A stretch of 64,000 bases of DNA. It comes from Bog-756 sp963778165. GTDB lineage: Bacteria; Actinomycetota; Acidimicrobiia; Acidimicrobiales; RAAP-2. The notes under the pieces are model-generated. The model did no database searches. It was not told where the DNA came from and saw only the letters and a program-made list of their open reading frames with translations. This document shows, in pieces, positions 33,940-41,598 of this stretch. The stretch spans positions 558,001 to 622,000 of the forward strand of contig CAVZTE010000005.1 in NCBI GenBank assembly GCA_963778165.1. The letters run 5' to 3'. A program made the translations under genes and the position numbers. Position 1 is the first letter of the stretch, and each line of letters starts with the position of its first letter.

Positions 33940-34989
33940 TCACCCTTCGGCTTCCCATACGCGGAGGCCATCGGCGCTGAGGTCGATCGGGATGACTTCA
34001 AACCGAGGATCGGCTTGGTGCAGCAGACGCTCCAGCTCACGCGCAGCCTCTGCCTCCGGACCGCACAAGATCGTGAGACTTCCGCCATCCCCTCCGGCAC
34101 CATTCACCTTCCAACCCCAAGCACCGCTCGAAGCTGCGACCCTGATGGCGATGTCGGCGTCGGCGCACACGAGCTCCGGGTGAAGGTGGCGTTGTACTTC
34201 AGTGTTGTCGGTCATGGCCTGCCCGAGAGCTGAGAAGTCCGACTCGAGCAGAGCGTGGCGCGCCGATTCGGCGATCTGACGAAGCCGTTGGAGTCGAGGA
34301 GCATCCGAGCCCTCCTGGGTCAAGCTGGCGATTACCAGATCGTGAAGAGTCGATGACACATGGGCACGTCCCAACGAGACCAACATGAGACGGCCTCCGA
34401 GCTCCCGCCACGTGCTGTTTGGTACTTCGAGATGAGTAACCGAGGCATGTGGGTACGGGGAGATCTCGATGAAGTTGATGCCTCCGTAGGCTGCACAGAT
34501 CTGGTCTTGAACTCCGGACTGGATCCCGAGCCGTTGGGTCTCGATTCGATGTGCTGTATCGGCGAGCTCGCCAGAGGTCATTCTCCCTGGACTGAGCGCA
34601 TCAAGGGCCCCGAGCAGCGCTACGGTCGAGCTGGCTGAGGTGCCGGTCGAGCTTCCTGCCGGGACCTCCGAGAAGATGGAGACCTCGACGCAGACATCGT
34701 CGGGCAAGCCGATCTCGTCGACGGCGGCCTCCAGAAGCGGGTGACGATTGGGTAGAGCGTCGAGGTCGAAAGCGTAGCGGTCGTCATAATTCTTGACATC
34801 CAGGATGACCCGCTCAGGTATCGAGCCGATGGGATAGACCTTGACCTCCACCTCGACGCCAGGTTGGACCCCGATATTGAGCACCTTCCCGTGCTCGGCG
34901 AACCACGTATCGGTCCAGCCCCCAAGGTCACAGATCCGGATCGGAGCCGCAGCGTTGACGATCCGGCTCGGCCTTGGGAGCGTGGTCAC
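33940..34989 (-). CDS. GHMP-family sugar kinase
   Basis: Kinase of 349 aa. The N-terminus reads VNAAAPIRICDLGGWTDTWF, where galactokinase/heptose kinases have a similar substrate-binding stretch. The ATP loop is PAGSSTGTSASSTVALLGAL (GHMP motif 2). GIQSGVQDQICAAYGGINFI follows, and the C-terminal motif 3 is WKVNGAGGDGGSLTIL. It resembles the heptose-7-phosphate/fucose kinase branch. It starts with a GTG overlapping the patatin stop (GTGA). GC content is lower than in the flanking blocks. The sugar substrate is unknown. Confidence 0.88.
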   Translation of the reverse strand: MTTLPRPSRIVNAAAPIRICDLGGWTDTWFAEHGKVLNIGVQPGVEVEVKVYPIGSIPERVILDVKNYDDRYAFDLDALPNRHPLLEAAVDEIGLPDDVCVEVSIFSEVPAGSSTGTSASSTVALLGALDALSPGRMTSGELADTAHRIETQRLGIQSGVQDQICAAYGGINFIEISPYPHASVTHLEVPNSTWRELGGRLMLVSLGRAHVSSTLHDLVIASLTQEGSDAPRLQRLRQIAESARHALLESDFSALGQAMTDNTEVQRHLHPELVCADADIAIRVAASSGAWGWKVNGAGGDGGSLTILCGPEAEAARELERLLHQADPRFEVIPIDLSADGLRVWEAEG

Positions 34990-35873
34990 TGTCCCGTAGG
35001 CGAGCCGTACAGACCCGGTCCTTCGACATTCAGGCCTCCGAGGAAGGACCGGGATTCCTCATAAGCGCCTTCGATCAGGGCTTCGGTTGAATTGAAGTTG
35101 AACGGTGAGCACCGGCAAGCTGCTGGCCCCGGCAGATAGATGACAGGGACCTGTGCGCCAACGAGAGGTGCCTCGAGGATGGCCTGGGAGCGGATGCTCA
35201 CCATCGCCGTGTACAGAAGAATCTCGGCCAACGAGTCCGGCGGAGGTAGGAGGTGACCGGGAAACGTACAGTCGAGGACCACGAGCGACTGCGCTCCCGC
35301 CGCCAACGCTTGTCGGAGGGGGACGTTGGCCACAAGACCGCCGTCGCAGAGGCGGCGGCCCCCGTGAATGACCGGAGGGAAGATACCCGGAATGGCCGTA
35401 CTCGCCAGCAAGGCAGGAAGGACTGGGCCGACATCAACTACGTGTGGCGTGGCGGTTGCCATATCGGTGGTGACGGCGGAAAAGGGAAGGGTGAGATTTT
35501 CAATGGTGGTTGTTGCACCGAGCCATTCGGTTACCAGATGAGCGAGGCCGGTATTCGGAAAGAGATGGTCTTTCGATCGCTGAAGCGTGTGCGCTTGTGC
35601 CAGCAGCCCACCGGGAAAGACTTGTTCGCGGGTGATTCCTGTCCATGCATGGGACAGACGGTTGGCGGCGCTCGTGGGGTCCGAGGCAATCACCGCTCCG
35701 TTGAGTGAGCCAACGGATGTTCCAATGACGACGTCGGGAGTGAAGTGGTGCTCCATGAGAGCCTGAAGCATTCCGACCTGAACGGCCCCGAGACTCCCGC
35801 CCCCTCCGAGGACCAGGCCTATGGGATGTGGAAGGCCCAGGTCCGCATCAGAGTCACCTGTCGCCTGGCTCAT
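34986..35873 (-). CDS. Patatin-like phospholipase
   Basis: Serine lipase of 295 aa. The oxyanion loop is GLVLGGGGSLGAVQVGML near residues 19-36, the nucleophile elbow GTSVGSLNGAV (G-x-S-x-G) is near 51-61, and the catalytic Asp lies in CDGGLVANVPL. An Asp-Gly-Gly dyad of this kind defines patatins. The ATG at 35873 has AGGAG 4 nt upstream. It is coupled to the GHMP kinase gene by GTGA. It likely hydrolyses acyl esters of lipids, at the membrane or in the cytoplasm; no signal peptide is seen. Confidence 0.92.
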   Translation of the reverse strand: MSQATGDSDADLGLPHPIGLVLGGGGSLGAVQVGMLQALMEHHFTPDVVIGTSVGSLNGAVIASDPTSAANRLSHAWTGITREQVFPGGLLAQAHTLQRSKDHLFPNTGLAHLVTEWLGATTTIENLTLPFSAVTTDMATATPHVVDVGPVLPALLASTAIPGIFPPVIHGGRRLCDGGLVANVPLRQALAAGAQSLVVLDCTFPGHLLPPPDSLAEILLYTAMVSIRSQAILEAPLVGAQVPVIYLPGPAACRCSPFNFNSTEALIEGAYEESRSFLGGLNVEGPGLYGSPTGQ

Positions 35874-35915
35874 GCAGCTCCTGTGGGTGAGAGATTCTCT
35901 GTTTCAGTGAGATTG

Positions 35916-36468
35916 TTACTTTAAGCCCATGGTCAAGATCGAGCCGCTTTCACCAGAGGAAGAAGCCCCGTGGCGTGCAGGCTTGGGTTCGTTCCGGGCC
36001 TCAGTCAGCTGGTAACACCGGCCCTCGAACGTCGTGGTCTCCTGCGTTAATAGCCCGACGATCACTTCACAGGCTTCTTCGAAGCGGTCACTCCGCTGGC
36101 CCCGGCGTGCCCAACTCGATCCCGTAAGCCCTTGACTCCTCCTCATTCCACCCCGCCCCAATTCCGAGCTCCAACCGGCCCGCCGACACGATGTCGAGGG
36201 TCGTCGCCATGTTGGCCAGGACGGCCGGGTGGCGGTAGTGGATGCCGGTCACCAGAGTTCCCATGCGCAGGCGTGTCGTCGCCTGGGCCAGCGCCGTCAG
36301 AGTGGTCCAGCCCTCCATACAAGGCCCAGAGCTGTCAGAGAAGATGGGATAGAAGTGGTCGAACGTCCATCCCGATTCGAACAGCTCGATGTCGTCCGCC
36401 GCCTTCCATACCGCGAGCATGTCCGCCCAGGTCGTTTCCTGCGGAGAGGTCTCGAAAGCGAAACGCAA
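35916..36468 (-). pseudogene. LLM-class F420-dependent oxidoreductase, truncated and frameshifted
   Basis: The first 120 residues (TTG start at 36468) read as an LLM-family protein: WADMLAVWKAADDIELFESG, WTFDHFYPIF, TRLRMGTLVTGIHYRHPAVL and GIGAGWNEEESRAYGIELGT. An extra G in a GGGG run near 36100 then shifts the frame. In the other frame it continues QRSDRFEEACEVIVGLLTQE and FEGRCYQLTEARNEPKP. After that the family sequence is lost and the frame ends at 35916, about half the normal length. So, unlike the other frameshifted genes here, this is a genuine remnant. Confidence 0.8.
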
Positions 36469-36478
36469 ATGGGGAGAT

Positions 36479-36835
36479 TTACTCCGGGTGGCTCGTCACA
36501 TTGATAACCGTGCCGTCGGGGGCACGCACGAAGAACCTCCGTAACCCCCAGGCTTCTTCGGTGAGCGGATAGACGATCTCGTACCCGCGCCTCTGGGCCT
36601 CCCCATACGCTTCCTCCACGCCGGAGCCGACATGGATCGAGATCGCCGAGTCTTCTGGAGCAGTGGCATCCCTGGTAACAAGTTGCACGTGGGCTCTTCC
36701 ATCCGGTGATTGGTAGTGGGCGACCCACCCCATGTTGAATCCCTCGACGCTCAATCCCAGGTATTCGGTGTAGAAGTCACGGGCCGCTTCGATGTCATCG
36801 ACCGGAATGTTGGGAACAACGCCGGATACTTGCAT
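36479..36835 (-). CDS. VOC-family (glyoxalase/bleomycin resistance) protein
   Basis: Single VOC domain of 118 aa: VVPNIPVDDIEAARDFYTEY, LGLSVEGFNMGWVAHYQSPD, AHVQLVTRD, ISIHVGSGVEEAYGEAQRRG and FFVRAPDGTVINVTSHPE. The metal-type ligands of glyoxalase I are not all evident, so a binding or resistance-type function is equally possible. The ATG at 36835 has AGGAGG 4 nt upstream. The broken LLM gene follows after 10 nt on the same strand. Confidence 0.92.
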   Translation of the reverse strand: MQVSGVVPNIPVDDIEAARDFYTEYLGLSVEGFNMGWVAHYQSPDGRAHVQLVTRDATAPEDSAISIHVGSGVEEAYGEAQRRGYEIVYPLTEEAWGLRRFFVRAPDGTVINVTSHPE

Positions 36836-37092
36836 CTGTCCTCCTATCGAAGGCCGAGAGCCACACGACCCAGACTATGCCCAGAGATGGGCAGCGACGG
36901 TTTTCGGTGGACGTCGCACTGGGCGAACCTCAAACGGCAGCGCCTCGCTGCCCCGATTCACTGCCGTGCTTCGGTCAATGAGACCGGGCCTGCGGGCTGG
37001 GCTCCTGCTGACGAAAGGCAGGTGTTCAACGACCTTTCAGACCTTCAGATGGCAGACCCAGCTGGCCCCCGCCATCGGCGCTTCGAAGAGCT

Positions 37093-37377
37093 TCAGATCT
37101 TCCAGACGGCCACGACGGACGGCTGCATGTCGCAAGTGGTCCGGACCGGATTCCGTCCGGCTGCCCGCAGCCTCAATTCGATGTGGTGGGCCACCGTCTC
37201 ATCCGTCAGTTCCCGCTCAAACCCCAAGAGGGCGTCACCGATTGGATCAAGCCCGATAGATGTGAGCCCGAGATAGGTAAGCATCCAGTGATCATCGTCA
37301 TGGCTCAGTTCAACCTTCATGGCTGACGCAGGCAGCCTGAACGCCACCGGAGGTCGAATCGCACTCAACGAAGTCAT
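37093..37377 (-). CDS. Possible small hypothetical protein
   Basis: A 94-residue frame with acceptable codon use for this lower-GC stretch (for example MKVELSHDDDHWMLTYLGL and LTDETVAHHIELRLRAAGR). The ribosome site is weak and an internal ATG at 37320 could be the start. I recognise no family; it may be non-functional. Confidence 0.35.
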   Translation of the reverse strand: MTSLSAIRPPVAFRLPASAMKVELSHDDDHWMLTYLGLTSIGLDPIGDALLGFERELTDETVAHHIELRLRAAGRNPVRTTCDMQPSVVAVWKI

Positions 37378-37749
37378 CTCAGGCCTATTACCCGAATGGC
37401 CAGCTCCGTAAACACTTGAATTTTTGTTCTTGGTAGGTCATATCGGCCCTCTGCAACCTGGAGAATGAATGACCCCAGAGCGGGAGCCTAAATCTGCCCC
37501 ACCTCAGGCCTGGAACCTTCTCCCCCATGTGGTCCCGCCGGCTTCCCGTGCCCATCCGAGCACGCAAAGCCGAGGGGTTGCGGTACAGATTCAGTACAGA
37601 TTCAGACAGCAACGACACCACCAAATAGGCGAATGAGGCTCACGGGACGCCCCGAGGATCAGTGAAGCAAATCGACCCCCTCAGAGGCGAGTTCTTTTTG
37701 GCCCTCCAAGAATGGTCGCGATAGGGCTGGCAATCATTTCCCCATAGAT
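37378..37749. other. Intergenic region upstream of the GntR gene
   Basis: About 370 bp with mixed composition and no convincing coding frame on either strand. It includes the presumed promoter of the GntR-NHL unit. A short near-direct repeat (GTACAGATTCA twice, about 37583-37605) is visible. Confidence 0.45.
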
Positions 37750-37762
37750 CTACTATCAGTAG
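37750..37762. promoter_or_regulatory. Palindrome just upstream of the GntR start
   Basis: CTACT-ATC-AGTAG is a perfect 5-3-5 inverted repeat ending 4 nt before the ATG of the GntR-type regulator. It is a plausible autoregulatory operator. Confidence 0.5.
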
Positions 37763-37766
37763 CACC

Positions 37767-38114
37767 ATGTTCCCCGTCAAGATTGACCGCAACGACAGCA
37801 CCGCCCTGCACGACCAGGTGGCGGCGGAAATTCGTCGAGCCATCGCCGAAGGAGAGGCCGGACCAGGGGATCGCCTTCCCTTGGCCAAGGATATGGCCGC
37901 GGTGCTCGGGGTCAACAAGAACACGGTACTTCGGGCGCTCCACCTCCTTAGGGACGAAGGATTGCTCGACTTTCAGCGTGGCCGGGGCATCACCGTGGCC
38001 GGGACCCCAGAACGGAGTGTGGTCATCAACCGCATACGGGAGTTGGTCGAGTTCTGCCGCACCCAGGGCTACCGTCGGGATGAGATCGTCGAAATGATCG
38101 AGGCTCTGCCGTGA
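37767..38114 (+). CDS. GntR-family transcriptional regulator (YtrA type)
   Basis: Small regulator of 115 aa. The winged helix is IRRAIAEGEAGPGDRLPLAK, DMAAVLGVNKNTVLRALHLL and DEGLLDFQRGRGITVAG. A short C-terminal helix (RIRELVEFCRTQGYRRDEIV) replaces a ligand-binding domain, as in the YtrA subfamily, whose members often control adjacent membrane transport genes. The next gene, 34 nt downstream, encodes a membrane-anchored NHL protein and is probably cotranscribed. A palindrome overlaps the promoter side of the start. Confidence 0.92.
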   Translation: MFPVKIDRNDSTALHDQVAAEIRRAIAEGEAGPGDRLPLAKDMAAVLGVNKNTVLRALHLLRDEGLLDFQRGRGITVAGTPERSVVINRIRELVEFCRTQGYRRDEIVEMIEALP

Positions 38115-38148
38115 ACCGGAATCGGCCAGCGACCCTCGTGGCCGTCCG

Positions 38149-39306
38149 ATGACCATCCTCGACCAGCGCCACACGGAATCGAACCAAAGGCCAGCAGAGC
38201 CAGAGGTCCTGTTCAAGGAGGCCCGGCGTCGTCGTCACCGTCGATGGGCGGTAGGCGGCGTCATATTTGTCGCCGTGGCACTCCTGGCAGGCACCCTCGT
38301 CCACCTGGCTGAGGCATCCAGCCATCGATCCTTACCGCCCAAAGCCCGTGCCCACGCCAAGCCCACTGTTCCCACCGGGCCGAGCGCCGAGGTGCAGCCC
38401 AAGCAGCCCGGAGCGCTGGCCATCGCTCCCAACGGGAACTTGTACATCGCCGACGGTGGTCGGAACCAGATTTTGGCTCGCACCCCTTCCGGGCACTTCC
38501 GGGTCGTCGCCGGCAACGGTCGGGTGGGGTTCTCGGGGGATGGCGGCCCTGCGGTCGATGCGGAACTTGACGGCCCCCAAGGCATCGCGGTGAGCCCGAA
38601 CGGCACCATCTACATTGCCGATGCCTACCGCATACGAGCGGTCGCACCGAACGGGATCATCAGCACCGTGGCCGGAAACGGACAGCAGACGGACTCACTG
38701 GACCCGCCCTCGACCAGTGCACCCGCCACGCAAGTGGCCATAGGAAACACGGCCGCCGTCGCCGTAGGACCAGACGGGACGGTCTATTTCACCGGGTTCA
38801 ACCAGGTTTTGCAGCTTTCTACCGATGGGACATTGGCTGTTGTCGCAGACACCGCTACCTTCACCGCTTTTGATCCGGCGCTTCCTCTGGACAACCAATG
38901 TGATCCCATCTCGTTGGCGTTCGACGAGGCTGGCGACCTCTACCTCGGTTGCTCGGACCCCTATGTCCTCCTGGAGCGAACGCCTGATGGCTCCCTCCAC
39001 TTTTTGGGGACGCTGAGACCGCACGACGCCGTCGGTGCCATGGCCGACGTGCCGGGAGGAGGGATACTGGCCCTCTACGGTGCCAGCATCGCCAGTTACG
39101 GCTCGGCGGCCCCGAGGGCGGATAACGATTTCCTGTCCTATCGGCTCCCTGGCAACGCATACTTCTGGCCCCAGGGGATAGCGGTGGCAGCCGACGGTAC
39201 GGTCTATCTGAGCCAGGACGGCCTGGCCGGAATCGGCCCTCCGGCCATTGTCGAGCAATCGTCCAGCGGGAGAGTGTCGGTGCTCTGGGGCCCTGGTCCG
39301 GCATGA
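38149..39306 (+). CDS. Membrane-anchored NHL-repeat beta-propeller protein
   Basis: Protein of 385 aa. A basic N-terminus (EARRRRHRRW) leads into one membrane helix at about residues 34-55, then a Pro-rich spacer. NHL-type repeats follow: PGALAIAPNGNLYIADGGRN, VAGNGRVGFSGDGGPAVDAE, PQGIAVSPNGTIYIADAYRI and AAVAVGPDGTVYFTGFNQV, ending with PQGIAVAADGTVYLSQDGLA. This makes an extracytoplasmic propeller, probably for ligand or protein binding; no catalytic residues are recognised. It follows the GntR gene on the same strand. Confidence 0.85.
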   Translation: MTILDQRHTESNQRPAEPEVLFKEARRRRHRRWAVGGVIFVAVALLAGTLVHLAEASSHRSLPPKARAHAKPTVPTGPSAEVQPKQPGALAIAPNGNLYIADGGRNQILARTPSGHFRVVAGNGRVGFSGDGGPAVDAELDGPQGIAVSPNGTIYIADAYRIRAVAPNGIISTVAGNGQQTDSLDPPSTSAPATQVAIGNTAAVAVGPDGTVYFTGFNQVLQLSTDGTLAVVADTATFTAFDPALPLDNQCDPISLAFDEAGDLYLGCSDPYVLLERTPDGSLHFLGTLRPHDAVGAMADVPGGGILALYGASIASYGSAAPRADNDFLSYRLPGNAYFWPQGIAVAADGTVYLSQDGLAGIGPPAIVEQSSSGRVSVLWGPGPA

Positions 39307-39368
39307 TTCGGCCAGATGGTGATCGTGCCGTGAAGTATGGCCGGTTGGCTCCCCCGGAGCCGGCACCG

Positions 39369-39899
39369 TCACGAATCGTGGAACGTCCGGCTATCCGTCA
39401 ACCGGGAGCGTCTGCTCGTACCCGCCGGTCTCCGAATCTCCGCCAGTGACTTGTCCAGCCAAGCCTTCCGTGTTCGGAGGGCCTGGATCTCGGACCTGAG
39501 GGAGATCATCTCCTCCTGCTTCAACTCGAGTTCTCTCACTTCGGCGCTGAGGGGCACTGCAGCCGCCAGGAGCTCGTCCCGCTGCTGCCTCAGTATCGGA
39601 ATCTCACCTCGGAGGCCGTTCAGTTCCATCCGCAGTTCGTCCCGTTCCCGTCGCAAGGACGGAATCTGAGCCTTGAGCCGAACCCACTCCGCGTCAAGTC
39701 CGATCCGGTCCTCGAGCAACGGCACCGATCGGCGATGTACGTCCTCTTCGGCCAGCGCCCACACGGCATCGCCACGCTGCCGGTTCGCAGGGGCCAGTTC
39801 CGGAACCCGTACCGGAGTGGGCCGGGAGCGACCGTCCCACCGACGAAGGAGGCTGGGAATCTGAAGGTCCATGAGCCAACTCGCGGTTACGTCAGTCAT
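39369..39899 (-). CDS. Coiled-coil protein, unknown function
   Basis: Protein of 176 aa. After about 40 residues the chain is heptad-rich: EWVRLKAQIPSLRRERDELR, MELNGLRGEIPILRQQRDEL and LSAEVRELELKQEEMISLRS, repeating an I-P-x-L-R-x-x-R-D-E-L theme. The rest is polar and Arg-rich. The ATG at 39899 follows GGAGGG at 4 nt; upstream in-frame ATGs at 39911 and 39941 are less supported. No membrane segment is seen. Function unknown; it converges with the NHL gene. Confidence 0.7.
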   Translation of the reverse strand: MTDVTASWLMDLQIPSLLRRWDGRSRPTPVRVPELAPANRQRGDAVWALAEEDVHRRSVPLLEDRIGLDAEWVRLKAQIPSLRRERDELRMELNGLRGEIPILRQQRDELLAAAVPLSAEVRELELKQEEMISLRSEIQALRTRKAWLDKSLAEIRRPAGTSRRSRLTDSRTFHDS

Positions 39900-40086
39900 C
39901 GATCCCTCCATCCCGCTTCCCGCCTGGAAAGCTCGTGACATGAAACACTATGAGCGATTGAAGGCCCAGTGGGTGACCTTGGCCAATCTGGCTCGGGCCA
40001 CCTCAACCCCACACTGACCTGGAGCTGTGGGGTGGGCGTGTCATGATCTGCACACAGGGAATCCAGCCACACCGATGGAGGCAGCC

Positions 40087-40359
40087 ATGAGTGACACCAG
40101 CGACGAGCGGGCCGACGACGACCTCGAGGTGGTGGAGGTCGAGAGCGCGGGCATCGATGGCGAGGGAAACGCTGTCGTGGACGACTTGGTTGTGGCGATC
40201 GACAAGGACGGAAATGTCATCGCCTCCGACGAGACTGTCGCTGTCATCACCGAAGACGGCGACATGGTGATCGATGAAACCATCTCCGTGGTCGGCGACG
40301 ACGGCGAACTTCACGCCATCGAAGAGGACATCACCGTGGTCGAAGCGGAGGATTCTTAA
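40087..40359 (+). CDS. Small acidic repeat protein
   Basis: Protein of 90 aa, strongly acidic with a net charge around minus 25. After a short leader it is made of four units of about 16 residues of the form (I/V)xxDGxxVxx(D/E)xxVxV, for example IDKDGNVIASDETVAV, ITEDGDMVIDETISV and VGDDGELHAIEEDITV. The alternating beta-branched residues suggest a stacked beta structure and the DG turns could bind calcium. GGAGG lies 6 nt before the ATG. It is not a family I recognise. Confidence 0.75.
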   Translation: MSDTSDERADDDLEVVEVESAGIDGEGNAVVDDLVVAIDKDGNVIASDETVAVITEDGDMVIDETISVVGDDGELHAIEEDITVVEAEDS

Positions 40360-40419
40360 GAATCGATTCGCATCTCACTCCGACCCTGACTGTTGGCCCG
40401 GCGGCACGGGCCGGCAGGT

Positions 40420-41460
40420 TCAGCGGGTCAGGACGACTTTGACCGCTCCGGTGTCCGCGGCTCGGGAAAACACGTCGTAGGCCTCGATCATGTCGTTCAG
40501 CCCGAAGTGATGGGTGGCGAAACGGGCCGCATCGATCTGGTGGCTGGTGAGCAGCCGCATCAGCGTGGGGGTCGAGTAGGTATCGACCAGCCCGGTGGTG
40601 ATGGTGACGTCACGGGTCCACAGTGACTCGAGGTGCAACACGGCCGATTTGCCGTGCACCCCGATGTTGGCCACATGCCCACCCGGACGCACCAGTTCTG
40701 TGCACAGCTCGAAGGTCGACGGCACCCCGACAGCCTCTATTGCCACATCCACGCCAAGTCCCTCGGTCAGCTCCCGGACCAGGGCTACGGCATCTTGGCG
40801 TTCGTTGTTGATTGTCAGATCGGCTCCGAACCGCTTGGCCACATCGAGACGCTGATCGGCCAGGTCGATGGAGACCACGAGGCCGGGCGAGAACAGCTTC
40901 GCCCCGGTGATGGCGGAGAGGCCGATGGGCCCGGCTCCGACCACCGCCACCGTGTCGCCCGGTTGCACGTGGCCGTTGAGCACACCTACCTCGTAGGCCG
41001 TGGGGAGGATGTCGGCCAGCATGAGGATTTCCTCATCGTCTGCATCCTTTGGCACCAAGTACATCGATGTGTCGGCGAAGGGAACCCGTACGTACTCGGC
41101 TTGGGTGCCATCGATGAGGTGACCGAGGATCCAGCCGCCTCCTCCCAGGCACTGCCCGTAGCGCCCCTCCCGGCAGAACCGGCAGGTGCCACAGGCCGAG
41201 ATGCAGGACACCAAGACCCTGTCCCCCACTGCCAAGGTGGTGACTGCTGATCCCACCGTCTCGACGGTGCCCACTGCTTCATGGCCGAGGATCCGGCCAT
41301 CCGTGACCTCGGGGGTGTCGCCCTTGAGGATATGAAGGTCGGATCCACAGATGGTGGTGGTATCCACCCGCACGATGACGTCGGTGGTGGCCTGCAGGGT
41401 GGGGTCGGGTACTTCTTCCCAGGCCTTGGTTCCGGGCCCGTGGTAGACGAGTGCCTTCAT
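40420..41460 (-). CDS. Zn-dependent alcohol dehydrogenase (MDR)
   Basis: Medium-chain dehydrogenase of 346 aa. Zinc-site residues: Cys38 (TTICGSDLHI), His59-Glu60 in LGHEAVG, and Asp in place of the usual third ligand region (ADILPTAYEVG). The structural zinc Cys set is CGTCRFCREGRYGQC. The NAD motif is VAVVGAGPIGLSAITGA. The pattern resembles isopropanol/secondary alcohol and formaldehyde-type dehydrogenases of actinomycetes. The ATG at 41460 has AAGGAG upstream. It stands alone between the acidic repeat gene and a membrane protein. Confidence 0.94.
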   Translation of the reverse strand: MKALVYHGPGTKAWEEVPDPTLQATTDVIVRVDTTTICGSDLHILKGDTPEVTDGRILGHEAVGTVETVGSAVTTLAVGDRVLVSCISACGTCRFCREGRYGQCLGGGGWILGHLIDGTQAEYVRVPFADTSMYLVPKDADDEEILMLADILPTAYEVGVLNGHVQPGDTVAVVGAGPIGLSAITGAKLFSPGLVVSIDLADQRLDVAKRFGADLTINNERQDAVALVRELTEGLGVDVAIEAVGVPSTFELCTELVRPGGHVANIGVHGKSAVLHLESLWTRDVTITTGLVDTYSTPTLMRLLTSHQIDAARFATHHFGLNDMIEAYDVFSRAADTGAVKVVLTR

Positions 41461-41598
41461 GGCGTGGCTCCTTCTCTCGAGTGGGTCCAGCCTGAGCGCT
41501 CAAGGGCCGGGCCGATAGTGCCAAAGGTCCCACCTTTCCGATTGGCCGAGGCCGGACCACAGGACACCACCGGCGGTAGGGGCCCGTGACGGAGTCGG

